This document shows, in pieces, positions 45,389 through 53,674 of a DNA stretch of 58,339 bases. Under the pieces are notes generated by a model, which had not been told where the DNA came from, searched no databases, and saw nothing but the letters and a program-made list of their open reading frames with translations. Every line of letters begins with the position of its first letter. Position 1 is the first letter of the stretch. The stretch is taken from assembly GCF_000333015.1 (NCBI RefSeq), contig NZ_BANT01000037.1, positions 1-58,339 on the forward strand, in the 5' to 3' direction. Made by a program: the position numbers and the translations under genes. Source of the DNA: Gordonia hirsuta DSM 44140 = NBRC 16056 (GTDB lineage: Bacteria; Actinomycetota; Actinomycetes; Mycobacteriales; Mycobacteriaceae).

Positions 45389-45594
45389 GTACGACCTTTC
45401 ACACACTCATCTGCGGCACGACGGACCGCGACGGCATCGCCGGTGGTCGCCGTGTGCGGCACCGGCTGCGCCGCGCTGGGGCGTCATACCTGGTTAAGGG
45501 CGTCGATCCGGCGTTGCGGGCTCGACGTGTTCCATTGTAACGAAACTACCTGCCGCTCGGGTCTGCCGGTGGCCGGTTCGGGCCCGTCGGCAGC
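45389..45594. other. sigA upstream region
   Basis: The 206 bp between ppgK and sigA (same strand) holds TACAAT (45534-45539, minus strand) as a candidate -10 and imperfect GC-rich stems near the ppgK stop. I see no gene. Confidence 0.5.
45534..45539 (-). promoter_or_regulatory. Candidate -10 of sigA
   Basis: TACAAT on the minus strand gives a predicted leader near 140 nt. No convincing -35 is seen. Confidence 0.45.
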
Positions 45595-46392
45595 TCACAG
45601 GCGGGCGTCGGTGACGGCTAGTGCCGCACCCACGATCCCGGCGGTGTTGCGCAGCTGAGCCGGGACGACGGGGACTTCGTTGGTCAGGAACGGGATCCAC
45701 CGGTCGGACTTTCGGCTGATCCCGCCACCGACGATGAACAGGTCGGGAGTGAAGATCCGTTCGTAGCTGACGAGCACCTTCGACAGTTGCTTCGCCCACT
45801 TCTCCAACGACCAGCCCTTGTCGACGCGGACTTTGGCGGCGGCGCGCTTCTCGGCGATCTTGCCGTCGACCTCGATGTGACCGAACTCGGTGTTGGGGAC
45901 CAGCGTTCCGTTGTAGAGCAGGGCAGAGCCGATTCCGGTGCCCAGGGTCAGCAGGATCACCACGCCCTGGGTCAGCCGGGCCCCGCCGCCGTAGGAGAGT
46001 TCGGCCAGACCGGCCGCATCGGCGTCGTTGAGCACCGTCACCGGGCGTCCCCCCAGAGCGGTGCTGAACAGGTCCTGCACATCGACCCCGATCCAGGCCG
46101 GATCGATATTGGCGGCGCTGCGGACGATACCGTGTTTGACCACGCCGGGGACAGTGGCGCCGACCGGTCCGGTCCAGCCGAAATGCTCCACGATCTGAGT
46201 CACTGTGGCGGCGATGGCCTCCGGGGTGGCCGGCTGCGGGGTGGCGATACGGTGACGTTCGCCGACGAATTCTCCCGTGCGCAGATCCACGATCGCTCCC
46301 TTGACGCCGGTCCCGCCGACATCGACGCCGAAGCTCAGACCGGTGCCGGGGCTCGGGGCGCGGTCGGCGCCGAGGTAGCTGATATCGGACAT
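45595..46392 (-). CDS. ppgK: Polyphosphate glucokinase PpgK
   Basis: PpgK phosphorylates glucose using polyphosphate or ATP. The 265-residue ROK-fold protein has DVGGTGVKG (24-32) for phosphate binding, LNDADAAG with the catalytic aspartate, and GHIEVDG. ATG at 46392 follows GAAGGA. It lies upstream of sigA on the same strand, as in M. tuberculosis. No damage is seen. Confidence 0.94.
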   Translation of the reverse strand: MSDISYLGADRAPSPGTGLSFGVDVGGTGVKGAIVDLRTGEFVGERHRIATPQPATPEAIAATVTQIVEHFGWTGPVGATVPGVVKHGIVRSAANIDPAWIGVDVQDLFSTALGGRPVTVLNDADAAGLAELSYGGGARLTQGVVILLTLGTGIGSALLYNGTLVPNTEFGHIEVDGKIAEKRAAAKVRVDKGWSLEKWAKQLSKVLVSYERIFTPDLFIVGGGISRKSDRWIPFLTNEVPVVPAQLRNTAGIVGAALAVTDARL

Positions 46393-46469
46393 GGCCAGTT
46401 CCTTCGCTGCCGGGAGTCGGTGTCTTCGGCAGCTTACGTTGCCGGTCTGCCAGGGCGGGCGCGACGCAC

Positions 46470-46475
46470 TAAGGT
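46470..46475 (+). promoter_or_regulatory. -10 element for leaderless suhB-like gene
   Basis: TAAGGT lies 7 nt before the GTG at 46483. Confidence 0.5.
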
Positions 46476-46482
46476 CGAAGCC

Positions 46483-47364
46483 GTGACCGCAGACCAGTCC
46501 CGTCCGACCCCCGAACCGCAGGAACTCTCGGCGATCGCCTGCCGGATCGCACAGGAAGCCGCCGATTACGTCCGACGACGACGGGCCGACCTGTTTCCGG
46601 TCTCCGGTTTGAGTGCGACCGCCGAGGCAGTCAGTACCAAGTCGACCCGCACCGATCCGGTGACGGTCGCCGACACCGAGACCGAACAGCTCATCCGTCG
46701 GCTGCTGGCTCGGCAGCGGCCCGGCGACCCGATTCTGGGGGAGGAGCAGGGCGACGACGGCGGAGCCGGTGGGCACGTGCGCTGGGTGGTCGACCCGATC
46801 GACGGCACCGTCAACTTCCTCTACGGAGTTCCGGTCTACGCCGTCTCCATCGCCGCGCAGATCGACGGCGTCTCCGTTGCCGGGGCGGTCGTCGACGTGG
46901 CGCGCTCGGTGGCCTACTGGGCCTGGACCGACGGTGGCGCCTGGGCGCAGGGGCCTGCCGATGTCCAGCCGCGCCGGTTGCGGGCCAACCCGGTCGACGA
47001 TGTCGCACTGGCCCTGGTGGCCACCGGATTCGGCTACTCGGCCGGCCGTCGCCGCGCGCAGGGGCGTTTGATCGCCGAGCTGGCGCCGCAGGTGCGTGAT
47101 CTGCGTCGCCTCGGGGCGGCCGCACTGGACCTGTGCATGGTGGCCTCCGGGGCCGTCGATGCGCACATCGAACACGGTCTGTCGCCGTGGGACTGGGCGG
47201 CCGGCGGTCTGATCGCCGCCGAAGCCGGTGCGACGGTCATCATGCCGCCGACGTCGTCGACGTCGTCGGACGGCTATCCGACGATCGCGGTGGCACCGGG
47301 AATCGCCGACGACTTTCTGGCGATCCTCACCACCGCCGGCGCCGACGAGCGGCTGCCCGAGTAG
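46483..47364 (+). CDS. suhB: Inositol-1-monophosphatase family phosphatase (SuhB-like)
   Basis: This 293-residue Mg2+-dependent phosphatase carries the family motifs with D104, D107 in [16 protein letters not shown] at 87-88, and WDWAAG near the C-terminus. It would release inositol for phosphatidylinositol/mycothiol precursors, though related enzymes act on other sugar phosphates. GTG at 46483 is chosen for TAAGGT 7 nt upstream. It ends 6 bp from the convergent cei stop. Confidence 0.92.
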   Translation: MTADQSRPTPEPQELSAIACRIAQEAADYVRRRRADLFPVSGLSATAEAVSTKSTRTDPVTVADTETEQLIRRLLARQRPGDPILGEEQGDDGGAGGHVRWVVDPIDGTVNFLYGVPVYAVSIAAQIDGVSVAGAVVDVARSVAYWAWTDGGAWAQGPADVQPRRLRANPVDDVALALVATGFGYSAGRRRAQGRLIAELAPQVRDLRRLGAAALDLCMVASGAVDAHIEHGLSPWDWAAGGLIAAEAGATVIMPPTSSTSSDGYPTIAVAPGIADDFLAILTTAGADERLPE

Positions 47365-47370
47365 CGGCCG

Positions 47371-48024
47371 TCAGCAGGGCTGGCGGTGCACCGCTTCGAT
47401 CAGTGATTTGTCCACCCCGGTCTTCGGATTGCGCGGATCGACCGACCGCAGCGATTCCAGCGCGGCCTGCTGCTCCTGCGTCGAGGGGGCCGAGTGGTAG
47501 AACTCGCCCAGCGCCACGTCGACATCGGCGCCGGCCCGGTCGTCGTTGACCAACTGGGCGCAGGGCACGGCCAGCCAGACCGCTGCGGCCGCATTCTGGC
47601 CACCGGGACCGAACCGGATCTGTGCGACGCAGTCCAGATCGCGTTCGGTGTAGAGGGTGTCGTCGCCGTAGGCCGGTTCGCCGGGAGTGAAACCCTGGCG
47701 CGCCAGATCGTCGGAGACCGAACGGGCCGATCCGCGGGCAGCCGCCGAGTTGAGCACCGTCACCCGGAAGGTCGACTGGGCCGCCGGTGCCACCTCGATC
47801 ATCTCGCCGGTGCCGACCACTGTCAGCTTGACGTCCTGCTTCGTGGGCATCGCGCAATCGACGGGGTAGCTCTCGGTGCTGCCTCCGGTCAGCGCGAACG
47901 CCCACGCGGCGATCGCCGCCACCGCCAGGACCGTGCCGATCACGATCGCGGGGGTGTAGTTGCGCCGCTTGAACGGGCGGCCCTGCGCGTCGGTGGCATA
48001 GCCGGTGGCGAACTGGGAGACCAT
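47371..48024 (-). CDS. cei: Envelope integrity protein Cei (Rv2700-like)
   Basis: Cei is a secreted, membrane-anchored protein needed for envelope integrity in mycobacteria. The 217-residue protein has a short cytoplasmic start, one membrane helix (about 24-46) and a LytR C-terminal-like domain with Cys residues (including C58 and the terminal C217). ATG at 48024 is favoured because TACAGT lies 7 nt upstream; a longer in-frame start at 48045 is possible. Confidence 0.9.
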   Translation of the reverse strand: MVSQFATGYATDAQGRPFKRRNYTPAIVIGTVLAVAAIAAWAFALTGGSTESYPVDCAMPTKQDVKLTVVGTGEMIEVAPAAQSTFRVTVLNSAAARGSARSVSDDLARQGFTPGEPAYGDDTLYTERDLDCVAQIRFGPGGQNAAAAVWLAVPCAQLVNDDRAGADVDVALGEFYHSAPSTQEQQAALESLRSVDPRNPKTGVDKSLIEAVHRQPC

Positions 48025-48031
48025 GGCGCCA

Positions 48032-48037
48032 ACTGTA
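48032..48037 (-). promoter_or_regulatory. -10 element for leaderless cei
   Basis: TACAGT on the minus strand ends 7 nt before the ATG at 48024. Confidence 0.5.
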
Positions 48038-48119
48038 ACGTCCAAGGGCCCACAAGCCCGGGATCAACGAGGCCGAGCCGCACCGTTGATCGGCCGTCTA
48101 CTGTGCCGGCGGACCCCTG

Positions 48120-48148
48120 TTGACCCGGCGGGGTCGTTCCCCTAGAAT
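48120..48148 (+). promoter_or_regulatory. Strong promoter of the DUF4193 gene
   Basis: TTGACC (48120-48125) and TAGAAT (48143-48148) are 17 nt apart. A 7-bp hairpin, CAAGCGT/ACGCTTG (48159-48179), lies in the predicted leader of about 105 nt. Confidence 0.65.
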
Positions 48149-48259
48149 ACGGGCGCCGCAAGCGTTTTCCGTACGCTTGACGGGTCGGGGGAGACGTGCC
48201 ACAAGCGGCGTTTTCTCCGTGAACATCGAACGCATAACGACCCAGTAAGGCGCACATAG

Positions 48260-48559
48260 ATGGCAACCGATTACGACGCACCGCGGCGCAGCAACGACGA
48301 TGATCTGGCGACCGATTCGCTGGAGGAGTTGAAGGCGCGGCGCAACGAGGCGAGCACTGCCGACGTCGACGTCGACGAGACCGAAACCGCCGAATCCTTC
48401 GAGCTGCCGGGCGCCGACCTGTCCGGCGAAGAGCTGTCGGTGCGGGTGGTCCCCAAGCAGGACGACGAGTTCACCTGCGCCAGCTGCTTCCTGGTGTACC
48501 ACCGCAACCGTCTGGGCTCGGAAGAGGGCGGTCGACTGATCTGTGTCGACTGCGCCTGA
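48260..48559 (+). CDS. DUF4193 small zinc-ribbon protein (Rv2699c-like)
   Basis: This 99-residue acidic protein has a C-terminal zinc ribbon with C73, C76, C95 and C98. Family function is unknown, but it is one of the most conserved genes of the order. ATG at 48260 is supported by AAGG upstream. It has a near-consensus housekeeping promoter and a long leader, suggesting high expression. Confidence 0.88.
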   Translation: MATDYDAPRRSNDDDLATDSLEELKARRNEASTADVDVDETETAESFELPGADLSGEELSVRVVPKQDDEFTCASCFLVYHRNRLGSEEGGRLICVDCA

Positions 48560-48591
48560 ACCGCTCTGTGGGCTGACCGTTCAGCCCGGTG

Positions 48592-48628
48592 ACGTCCGGC
48601 CGATTCCCTGCGGGGAGCGGCCGGACGT
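48592..48628. terminator. Terminator of the DUF4193 gene
   Basis: ACGTCCGGCCG pairs with CGGCCGGACGT (11 bp) around a 15-nt loop, followed by TCGTCGTTT. Confidence 0.7.
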
Positions 48629-48907
48629 TCGTCGTTTCGGGCCATGCGGATCCCGGTCCGTCAGTGCGTCGGTCAGCCGGTTCCGGGGGCGCCTCGCCCG
48701 ATCGTGTCGCGCCTCGTTTGGGCACGGCGCGCAGACCGGTGGGGCGCGGCGCGCAGAAATGGGCCGCGACACGACGGTGGGGTATGCGTCACAGAGGTCT
48801 GCGCCGCGGGTGCCCGGCGGAGATGATTTGCGACACACCGGGATGCACGGACGCTGTGGTCGTCACCGCCGTCGATGCCGACCGGGGCGATGGCGTGTCG
48901 TGCAGCG
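48629..48907. other. Non-coding stretch with inverted and direct repeats
   Basis: About 280 bp without a credible gene. TCGTGTCGCG (48702-48711) is the inverse of CGCGACACGA (48765-48774). GGCGCGCAGA occurs at 48726 and 48748. It could hold a promoter, a structured RNA or degraded sequence; I cannot decide. Confidence 0.5.
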
Positions 48908-49429
48908 TCAGGCGTCGCCGGCGGCCGGAGCGTTCTGGGCTGCGGCAGCGTCGTCGATGCCCATCGCGGCGAGCACCTTGTCCGGGTGCCGCGAGGACAC
49001 CAGCCAATAGGGCGTCGGATCGTCGGGATCGTCGATCACCAGCAGCACCATCGGCTTGATCCAGGAGCGATAGATCAAGAACGCGGCCGGGTCGAGCTGG
49101 CGGCCCATCGCGGCCCGGCGTGCCGACGGCGGCACCACCGCACCGCGGCCGACCACCGACGCCGGCAGCATCGCCTTGTGTGCGTGCAGGGTCCCCTCCG
49201 CATCCACCCGCAGCTGCAATCGGCCCATCGACAGCAGCAGCCAGCCCACCAGCACCGCCAGGATCGGATAGAAGACGATGCTCCAGGACTGCCCGTAGGC
49301 GGCCATCTGCGCTTCGTAGCCGAGCAGGGCGACCAGAACCGCCGCCATCAGCCACCACCACCAGGGAACGGTCAACCGTTCGGTGTAGCGGTCGGGGCCC
49401 TTGGCGGTAGGAAGATCGGGAGTGCTCAC
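48908..49429 (-). CDS. DUF3093 membrane protein (Rv2698-like)
   Basis: This 173-residue protein has two membrane helices (about 21-43 and 49-67, beginning VPWWWWLMAAVL) and a soluble C-terminal domain ending in an Ala-rich tail. Function is unknown; position beside dut is conserved. GTG at 49429 is chosen because TAGTCT lies 6 nt upstream on this strand. It is divergent from dut with 50 bp between the starts. Confidence 0.85.
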   Translation of the reverse strand: MSTPDLPTAKGPDRYTERLTVPWWWWLMAAVLVALLGYEAQMAAYGQSWSIVFYPILAVLVGWLLLSMGRLQLRVDAEGTLHAHKAMLPASVVGRGAVVPPSARRAAMGRQLDPAAFLIYRSWIKPMVLLVIDDPDDPTPYWLVSSRHPDKVLAAMGIDDAAAAQNAPAAGDA

Positions 49430-49435
49430 CAGACC

Positions 49436-49441
49436 AGACTA
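49436..49441 (-). promoter_or_regulatory. -10 element for leaderless DUF3093 gene
   Basis: TAGTCT on the minus strand ends 6 nt before the GTG at 49429. Confidence 0.5.
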
Positions 49442-49467
49442 GCCGTCTGAGGCAGCGCCCGGCCGAG

Positions 49468-49473
49468 TAGGCT
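49468..49473 (+). promoter_or_regulatory. -10 element for leaderless dut
   Basis: TAGGCT lies 6 nt before the dut GTG at 49480. Confidence 0.5.
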
Positions 49474-49479
49474 GCGGGG

Positions 49480-49962
49480 GTGACCCCGACTGCTCCAGAC
49501 TTCCCTCCGCTGCGCCTGGTGCGCCTCGATCCGGATCTGCCGCTGCCGCAGCGTGCCCACCCCGGGGACGCGGGTATCGACCTGTATTCGACCACCGATC
49601 TGGAACTGGCACCGGGACGCCGTCAGGTGGTGGGCACCGGCATTGCACTGGCGCTGCCCTACGGCACCGTCGGACTGGTGCATCCGCGGTCGGGGCTGGC
49701 CGCACGTGCCGGACTGTCCATCGTGAACGCGCCCGGCACCATCGATGCCGGCTACCGCGGTGAGGTCAAGGTGTGTCTGATCAACCTGGACCCGGAAGCG
49801 CCGATCGTCATCGCCCGCGGTGACCGGATCGCTCAGCTGCTCATCCAGCGAGTCGAGCTGCCCGAGGTCCTGGAAGTAAGCGAACTCGACGATACCGAGC
49901 GCGGCACCGGTGGATACGGCTCCAGCGGCGGCCACGCGACTCTTCATCCGTCCCGACCCTGA
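49480..49962 (+). CDS. dut: Deoxyuridine triphosphatase Dut
   Basis: Dut hydrolyses dUTP to dUMP and keeps uracil out of DNA. The 160-residue trimeric enzyme shows motif I AGIDLYS (31-37), motif [12 protein letters not shown], motif [16 protein letters not shown] (83-95) and the C-terminal glycine motif [13 protein letters not shown] at 49480 is set by TAGGCT 6 nt upstream. It is followed 22 bp later by the DUF3710 gene, as in mycobacteria. Confidence 0.96.
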   Translation: MTPTAPDFPPLRLVRLDPDLPLPQRAHPGDAGIDLYSTTDLELAPGRRQVVGTGIALALPYGTVGLVHPRSGLAARAGLSIVNAPGTIDAGYRGEVKVCLINLDPEAPIVIARGDRIAQLLIQRVELPEVLEVSELDDTERGTGGYGSSGGHATLHPSRP

Positions 49963-49984
49963 GCTACGAGGGGAGCTAACTGAC

Positions 49985-50839
49985 ATGAGCGAACAGCGGA
50001 TCGGCGACGGCGCCGGCCCCTACGACATCGATGATCTGACGACCGAACCGGAAGAACTGGCCAACTCGCACCTGGATCTGGGATCTGTCCTGGTCCCGGT
50101 CGTCGAGGGCGGTCAGGTCACCGTCGAGATGTCACCCCAGCACGAGCCCGAGGCGGTCTACCTGGTCACTCCGGTCGGCCGCATCGGCGTCCATGCTTTC
50201 GCGGCCCCCCGCACCGGCGGCCTCTGGCGCGAGGTGGTGCGTGAATTGGCAGAGTCGCTGAGCGCCGAAGGCGCCTCCATTGCGATGGAGGACGGGCACT
50301 GGGGCCGAGAGGTCATCGCCGCGGTCCCCGGCGGACAGCATCGGTTCATCGGGGTCGACGGCCCGCGGTGGATGGTGCGGTGTGTGGCCAGCGGTCCGGA
50401 AGAGGACAGCGGTCAACTGGCCCAGCTGGCCCGCGCGGTCCTGGCCGAGACCGTCGTGCGGCGGGGGAAGGCTCCGTTTCCGCCACGGGATCTGCTGCCC
50501 CTGGTGTTGCCACCGGTCCTGGCCGATCAGGTCATCGCAGCTCAGCATCAGATGGCGCAGGAGATGGGGGTCGACACCGACGGGGCGCCGCTGGCCTCGC
50601 CGCTGGAGCAGGCGCCGGCCGAGAGGTCCGTCGAGAACGGCGGTGCGCCGGTGATTCCGGGTGGGGCGGTGGCCCAAGCGGCGGCCGCGACGGTGTTCAC
50701 CGACGACGTCGAACCCGAACCGGAGATCGAGTCGGATCTGTCCGGGAACAGGCCCGACGAGGAATCTGCTCCGGGGCCGTCGGAGGGGTCGGCCATGCAG
50801 CGGCTGCGCGGCCAGAAGAAGAAGCGCCGCCGCCGCTGA
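49985..50839 (+). CDS. DUF3710 protein (Rv2696c-like)
   Basis: This 284-residue soluble protein has a DUF3710 core (about 1-190) and a low-complexity tail ending KKKRRRR. Function is unknown. ATG at 49985 follows GGGGAG. The TGA stop directly abuts the stop of the convergent hydrolase gene (TGATCA), so there is no space for a terminator. It is co-transcribed with dut, judging by the 22-bp gap. Confidence 0.88.
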   Translation: MSEQRIGDGAGPYDIDDLTTEPEELANSHLDLGSVLVPVVEGGQVTVEMSPQHEPEAVYLVTPVGRIGVHAFAAPRTGGLWREVVRELAESLSAEGASIAMEDGHWGREVIAAVPGGQHRFIGVDGPRWMVRCVASGPEEDSGQLAQLARAVLAETVVRRGKAPFPPRDLLPLVLPPVLADQVIAAQHQMAQEMGVDTDGAPLASPLEQAPAERSVENGGAPVIPGGAVAQAAAATVFTDDVEPEPEIESDLSGNRPDEESAPGPSEGSAMQRLRGQKKKRRRR

Positions 50840-51544
50840 TCAGTCCAGGCCGGCGCCGGTCAGCCGCCGCCAGGAATCCAGACAAGCGGTGCCCAGGCGC
50901 GCCTCGTCCGGACCCCAGGTGGACAGCGGCAGTTCGGTCAGGGCACCCGCGGGTGCGGCCTGCGCCCAGTCCCGGGCCACCTGGATCGGATGGAGTGGGT
51001 CGTCGGGGGCGCCGGCGATGGCCAGCGGCACCTGCAGGCCGGCGATCTCGTCGAGGGTGGGTGCGGGGACGCTCGCGGCCAGCCGCAGCTGCCCGACCAG
51101 ATCGCGGTCGGCCAGCGCCCGCCACGAGCGGGACAGCTCGCCGGCCAGCCAGGCCGGACTGGTGGCGGCCATCGCCGCGATGGTGGGTTCGAGCCCGTCG
51201 TCGTCGATCGCCTGCGCGGTCAGCCGGGCGCTGAGAGCGGCGAGACTATCGCCGACCGGGCCCGACCACGGCGGTAACGCAGCCAGGACGCCCTTGCACG
51301 CGCGGGGTCCGCGATCCAGCGCCCAGCGCAGGCCGACGACCGCACCGATCGAGACACCGCCGGTCACGATGGGACCCGTCCGTTCGGCCGCGGCATCGAG
51401 GGCGGCCCGGTAATTCTCGATCAGCCCGGCCGTGGGCGCCAGAGCGATCAGCTCGCCGCCCGCGCCGGCGACGGCCGGGCCGAATGAGCGGCGCAGATAG
51501 TCGTCGTCCGATCCGGTACCGGCCATCAGTACCACCGTCGCCAT
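50840..51544 (-). CDS. Alpha/beta-hydrolase family protein (Rv2695-like)
   Basis: This 234-residue protein has an alpha/beta-hydrolase fold. The likely nucleophile is S65 in GGVSIGA. The C-terminal region supplies D/H candidates (GAPDDPLH). Substrate unknown. ATG at 51544 follows GGGAGG. It is convergent with the DUF3710 gene (abutting stops) and divergent from the OB-fold gene. No secretion signal is visible. Confidence 0.82.
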   Translation of the reverse strand: MATVVLMAGTGSDDDYLRRSFGPAVAGAGGELIALAPTAGLIENYRAALDAAAERTGPIVTGGVSIGAVVGLRWALDRGPRACKGVLAALPPWSGPVGDSLAALSARLTAQAIDDDGLEPTIAAMAATSPAWLAGELSRSWRALADRDLVGQLRLAASVPAPTLDEIAGLQVPLAIAGAPDDPLHPIQVARDWAQAAPAGALTELPLSTWGPDEARLGTACLDSWRRLTGAGLD

Positions 51545-51623
51545 GCAATGCCTCCCGGAGAGTTATAGAGTGGCGGACACGGCATCGAATACGCCGCACC
51601 GTCTTGTCGTCGGAGGATATGGC

Positions 51624-51995
51624 ATGGCCACAACGGGCTTGCTCAAGCGGCTCGGCCGCATGCTCACCGAGGATCTGGACGTCGCCGAAGACGTTCGGGT
51701 CGAACGCGAGTGCCGTGAGCCGGGTACCCAGCGCGCCAAGGACTGCGATCGCGGTGACGAGGCGACCATGACCGGGGAACTGCGTTCGGTTCAAACCGGT
51801 TGCAAGGGAAAGACGGGGGTGCTCGCCGAATTCTTCGACGGCACCGACACCGTGCTGCTCAAATGGATCGGCCGCAATCGGATCCCGGGTGTGGAACCGG
51901 GCCGGCGGATCACCGTGCACGGCCGGGTCGCCACCGCCGACGGGATGAAGCTGATCTACAACCCGTCGTACGAGCTGCACTCATCGACCGAGTAG
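51624..51995 (+). CDS. OB-fold nucleic-acid-binding protein (Rv2694c-like)
   Basis: This 123-residue protein has an OB-fold (about 40-115) of the type seen in nucleic-acid-binding proteins near dut; its role is unknown. ATG at 51624 follows CGGAGGA. Upstream in-frame starts would add an unsupported N-terminus. It is followed by a hairpin and the convergent NO operon. Binding to DNA or RNA is inferred only from the fold. Confidence 0.8.
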   Translation: MATTGLLKRLGRMLTEDLDVAEDVRVERECREPGTQRAKDCDRGDEATMTGELRSVQTGCKGKTGVLAEFFDGTDTVLLKWIGRNRIPGVEPGRRITVHGRVATADGMKLIYNPSYELHSSTE

Positions 51996-52000
51996 TCGGG

Positions 52001-52018
52001 CCGGTCGCCGACGACCGG
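52001..52018. terminator. Hairpin between the OB-fold gene and the NO operon
   Basis: CCGGTCG and CGACCGG form a 7-bp stem with loop CCGA at the convergent junction. Confidence 0.5.
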
Positions 52019-52031
52019 GCGACGGACTACG

Positions 52032-52463
52032 CTACAACAGCAGGATCCCGGCGCTCAGCAGTCCGGCGACCTTCACCAGCTCCAGGGCCACGTAGAACAG
52101 GTGGGCGGTGCTGCGCTGGGTCGGGACGTTCGCCGGATCGGCCAGCACGGCATCGGTGCGCCGGGCCAGCGCGGGCCGCACGCCGACCAGTTGGCAGGCC
52201 AGCGCGGCGATGGCGACCAGCAGTGCCCAGGTGGCCGCTCGCGGCCAGTCGTCGGCCAGCACCGCCAGGATCACCACAGTTGCGGCGAGCACCGATTCGG
52301 CGGCGTTGAGCGCCCGGAACACCAGTCGTCCGATGCCAAGACCCAGCGGGAGTGTGATCCCGGGGGCGGTGAACTTCAGCGGTGCCTCAAGAAACGAGAT
52401 CGCCAGCACCATGCCGAGCCAGAGGAAGACCAGTGCCACCGAGGCGCCCAACGCCGCGCTCAT
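52032..52463 (-). CDS. Small membrane protein of the hmp operon
   Basis: This 143-residue protein has four predicted membrane helices (about 7-25, 41-69, 78-97 and 122-142). I do not recognise the family. ATG at 52463 overlaps the hmp stop (TGATG), so it is coupled to hmp. Being the third gene after nsrR and hmp it may assist nitric-oxide defence or electron supply, but nothing in the sequence proves this. Candidate heme ligands were not identified with confidence. Confidence 0.7.
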   Translation of the reverse strand: MSAALGASVALVFLWLGMVLAISFLEAPLKFTAPGITLPLGLGIGRLVFRALNAAESVLAATVVILAVLADDWPRAATWALLVAIAALACQLVGVRPALARRTDAVLADPANVPTQRSTAHLFYVALELVKVAGLLSAGILLL

Positions 52464-53674
52464 CAGTTACCGACCTGCTCGAGACGGCCCGCATCCTGGC
52501 CGCGGCCGCCGACCCGAACCAGTTCGGGACCGAAGGTCTCGTAGTGGATGCGTTCCTCCGGGAGCTGCTTGTCCAGCAGTGATCCGCGGACGGAGCTGAG
52601 GAAGCCGGCCGGTCCGCACAGCAGCGCCACCGTATCGGGATCGACGGTGACGTCGTCGAGCGTCATCAGCCCGACCCGGGCGCCGTCGCCGGCATCGAAG
52701 CCGTTCTCGTACCACTGGAGCAAAGTGGCCTCGGGCAGCTGGTCGACCAGTTCGGCGAGCTCACCGCGGTGCGGCTGCTGTGAGCGTGAGCGGTCGGCGT
52801 GCAGCACCTGCACCGGCCGCGTATCCCCTGTGTTGACCAGGTGATTGAGTAGCCCGATGACCGGGGTGCAGCCGATACCGGCCGAGGCCAGCAGCAGCGG
52901 GCCGTCGCCTTCGGGCAGGGCCAGGTCGCCGAACGGGGTGCTCACCCGCAGGCGATCGCCCTCGAAGGCGCGGTCGTGCAGCCACGACGAGACCTCGCCG
53001 TCGCGTTTGACCGAAAAGCGCCAGTGCGGCTCGCCCGGCACACCGGTCAGGCTGTACTGACGGATCTGGTGCGCCCCGTCGTCCAGCGGAGTCTGGATCG
53101 AGATGTACTGGCCTGGGGTGAAACCGGGCAGCGGCCCGTCGCTGGAGGCCACCGTGAACGAAACGGCGTCGGGGGCGACCTGCTCGCGGGCGGCGACCAC
53201 CACCTCGCGCCAGACATCGCCGGGGACCACACCGGCCGCGTCGTACAGTTCGTTCTCCCGGCCGATCAGGACGCGGGCCATCTCCCAGTAGAGCTCGTCC
53301 CAGGCGGCGGCGACCTCGGGGGTGACCGCAGCGCCGAGGACCTCCACGATCGCGCCGAACAGATGCTCGTGCACGATCGGGTACTGCTCGGCGATCACGC
53401 CGAGGGAGGCGTGCTTATGGGCGACGCGGTCGATGATGAACTTCTGCTGCTCGGGGTCGGGATGCAACTGCAGGCGGGCGAAGGCGGCGATGGAGCCGGC
53501 CAGCACCTTGGGCTGGGTGCCGATCTTCTGGTTGGTGCGGTTGAACAGGTCGTCGAGCAGCTGCGGGTGTGCGGTGAACATCCGGTTGTAAAAGTTCGGG
53601 GTGATGTCGTCGAGGGCACCCTCGACGGCGGTCAGCGTCGCGGCGAGCACCTGGCGGGTCTGATCGGAGATCAT
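52463..53674 (-). CDS. hmp: Flavohemoglobin (nitric oxide dioxygenase)
   Basis: Hmp converts NO and O2 to nitrate using NAD(P)H. The 403-residue protein has an N-terminal globin (Y29 and F44 in the pocket, proximal His near H88 in AHKHASLG), an FAD domain (RQYSLTG) and an NAD domain (GIGCTPVI). ATG at 53674 overlaps the nsrR stop (ATGA), which fixes the operon order nsrR-hmp-membrane protein. NO detoxification is established for the family. Confidence 0.95.
   Translation of the reverse strand: MISDQTRQVLAATLTAVEGALDDITPNFYNRMFTAHPQLLDDLFNRTNQKIGTQPKVLAGSIAAFARLQLHPDPEQQKFIIDRVAHKHASLGVIAEQYPIVHEHLFGAIVEVLGAAVTPEVAAAWDELYWEMARVLIGRENELYDAAGVVPGDVWREVVVAAREQVAPDAVSFTVASSDGPLPGFTPGQYISIQTPLDDGAHQIRQYSLTGVPGEPHWRFSVKRDGEVSSWLHDRAFEGDRLRVSTPFGDLALPEGDGPLLLASAGIGCTPVIGLLNHLVNTGDTRPVQVLHADRSRSQQPHRGELAELVDQLPEATLLQWYENGFDAGDGARVGLMTLDDVTVDPDTVALLCGPAGFLSSVRGSLLDKQLPEERIHYETFGPELVRVGGRGQDAGRLEQVGN

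Noticed and set aside
48543..49059. Plus-strand open frames downstream of the DUF4193 gene
   Set aside because: Composition is Arg/Pro rich and antisense to DUF3093, with no start signal; treated as non-coding.
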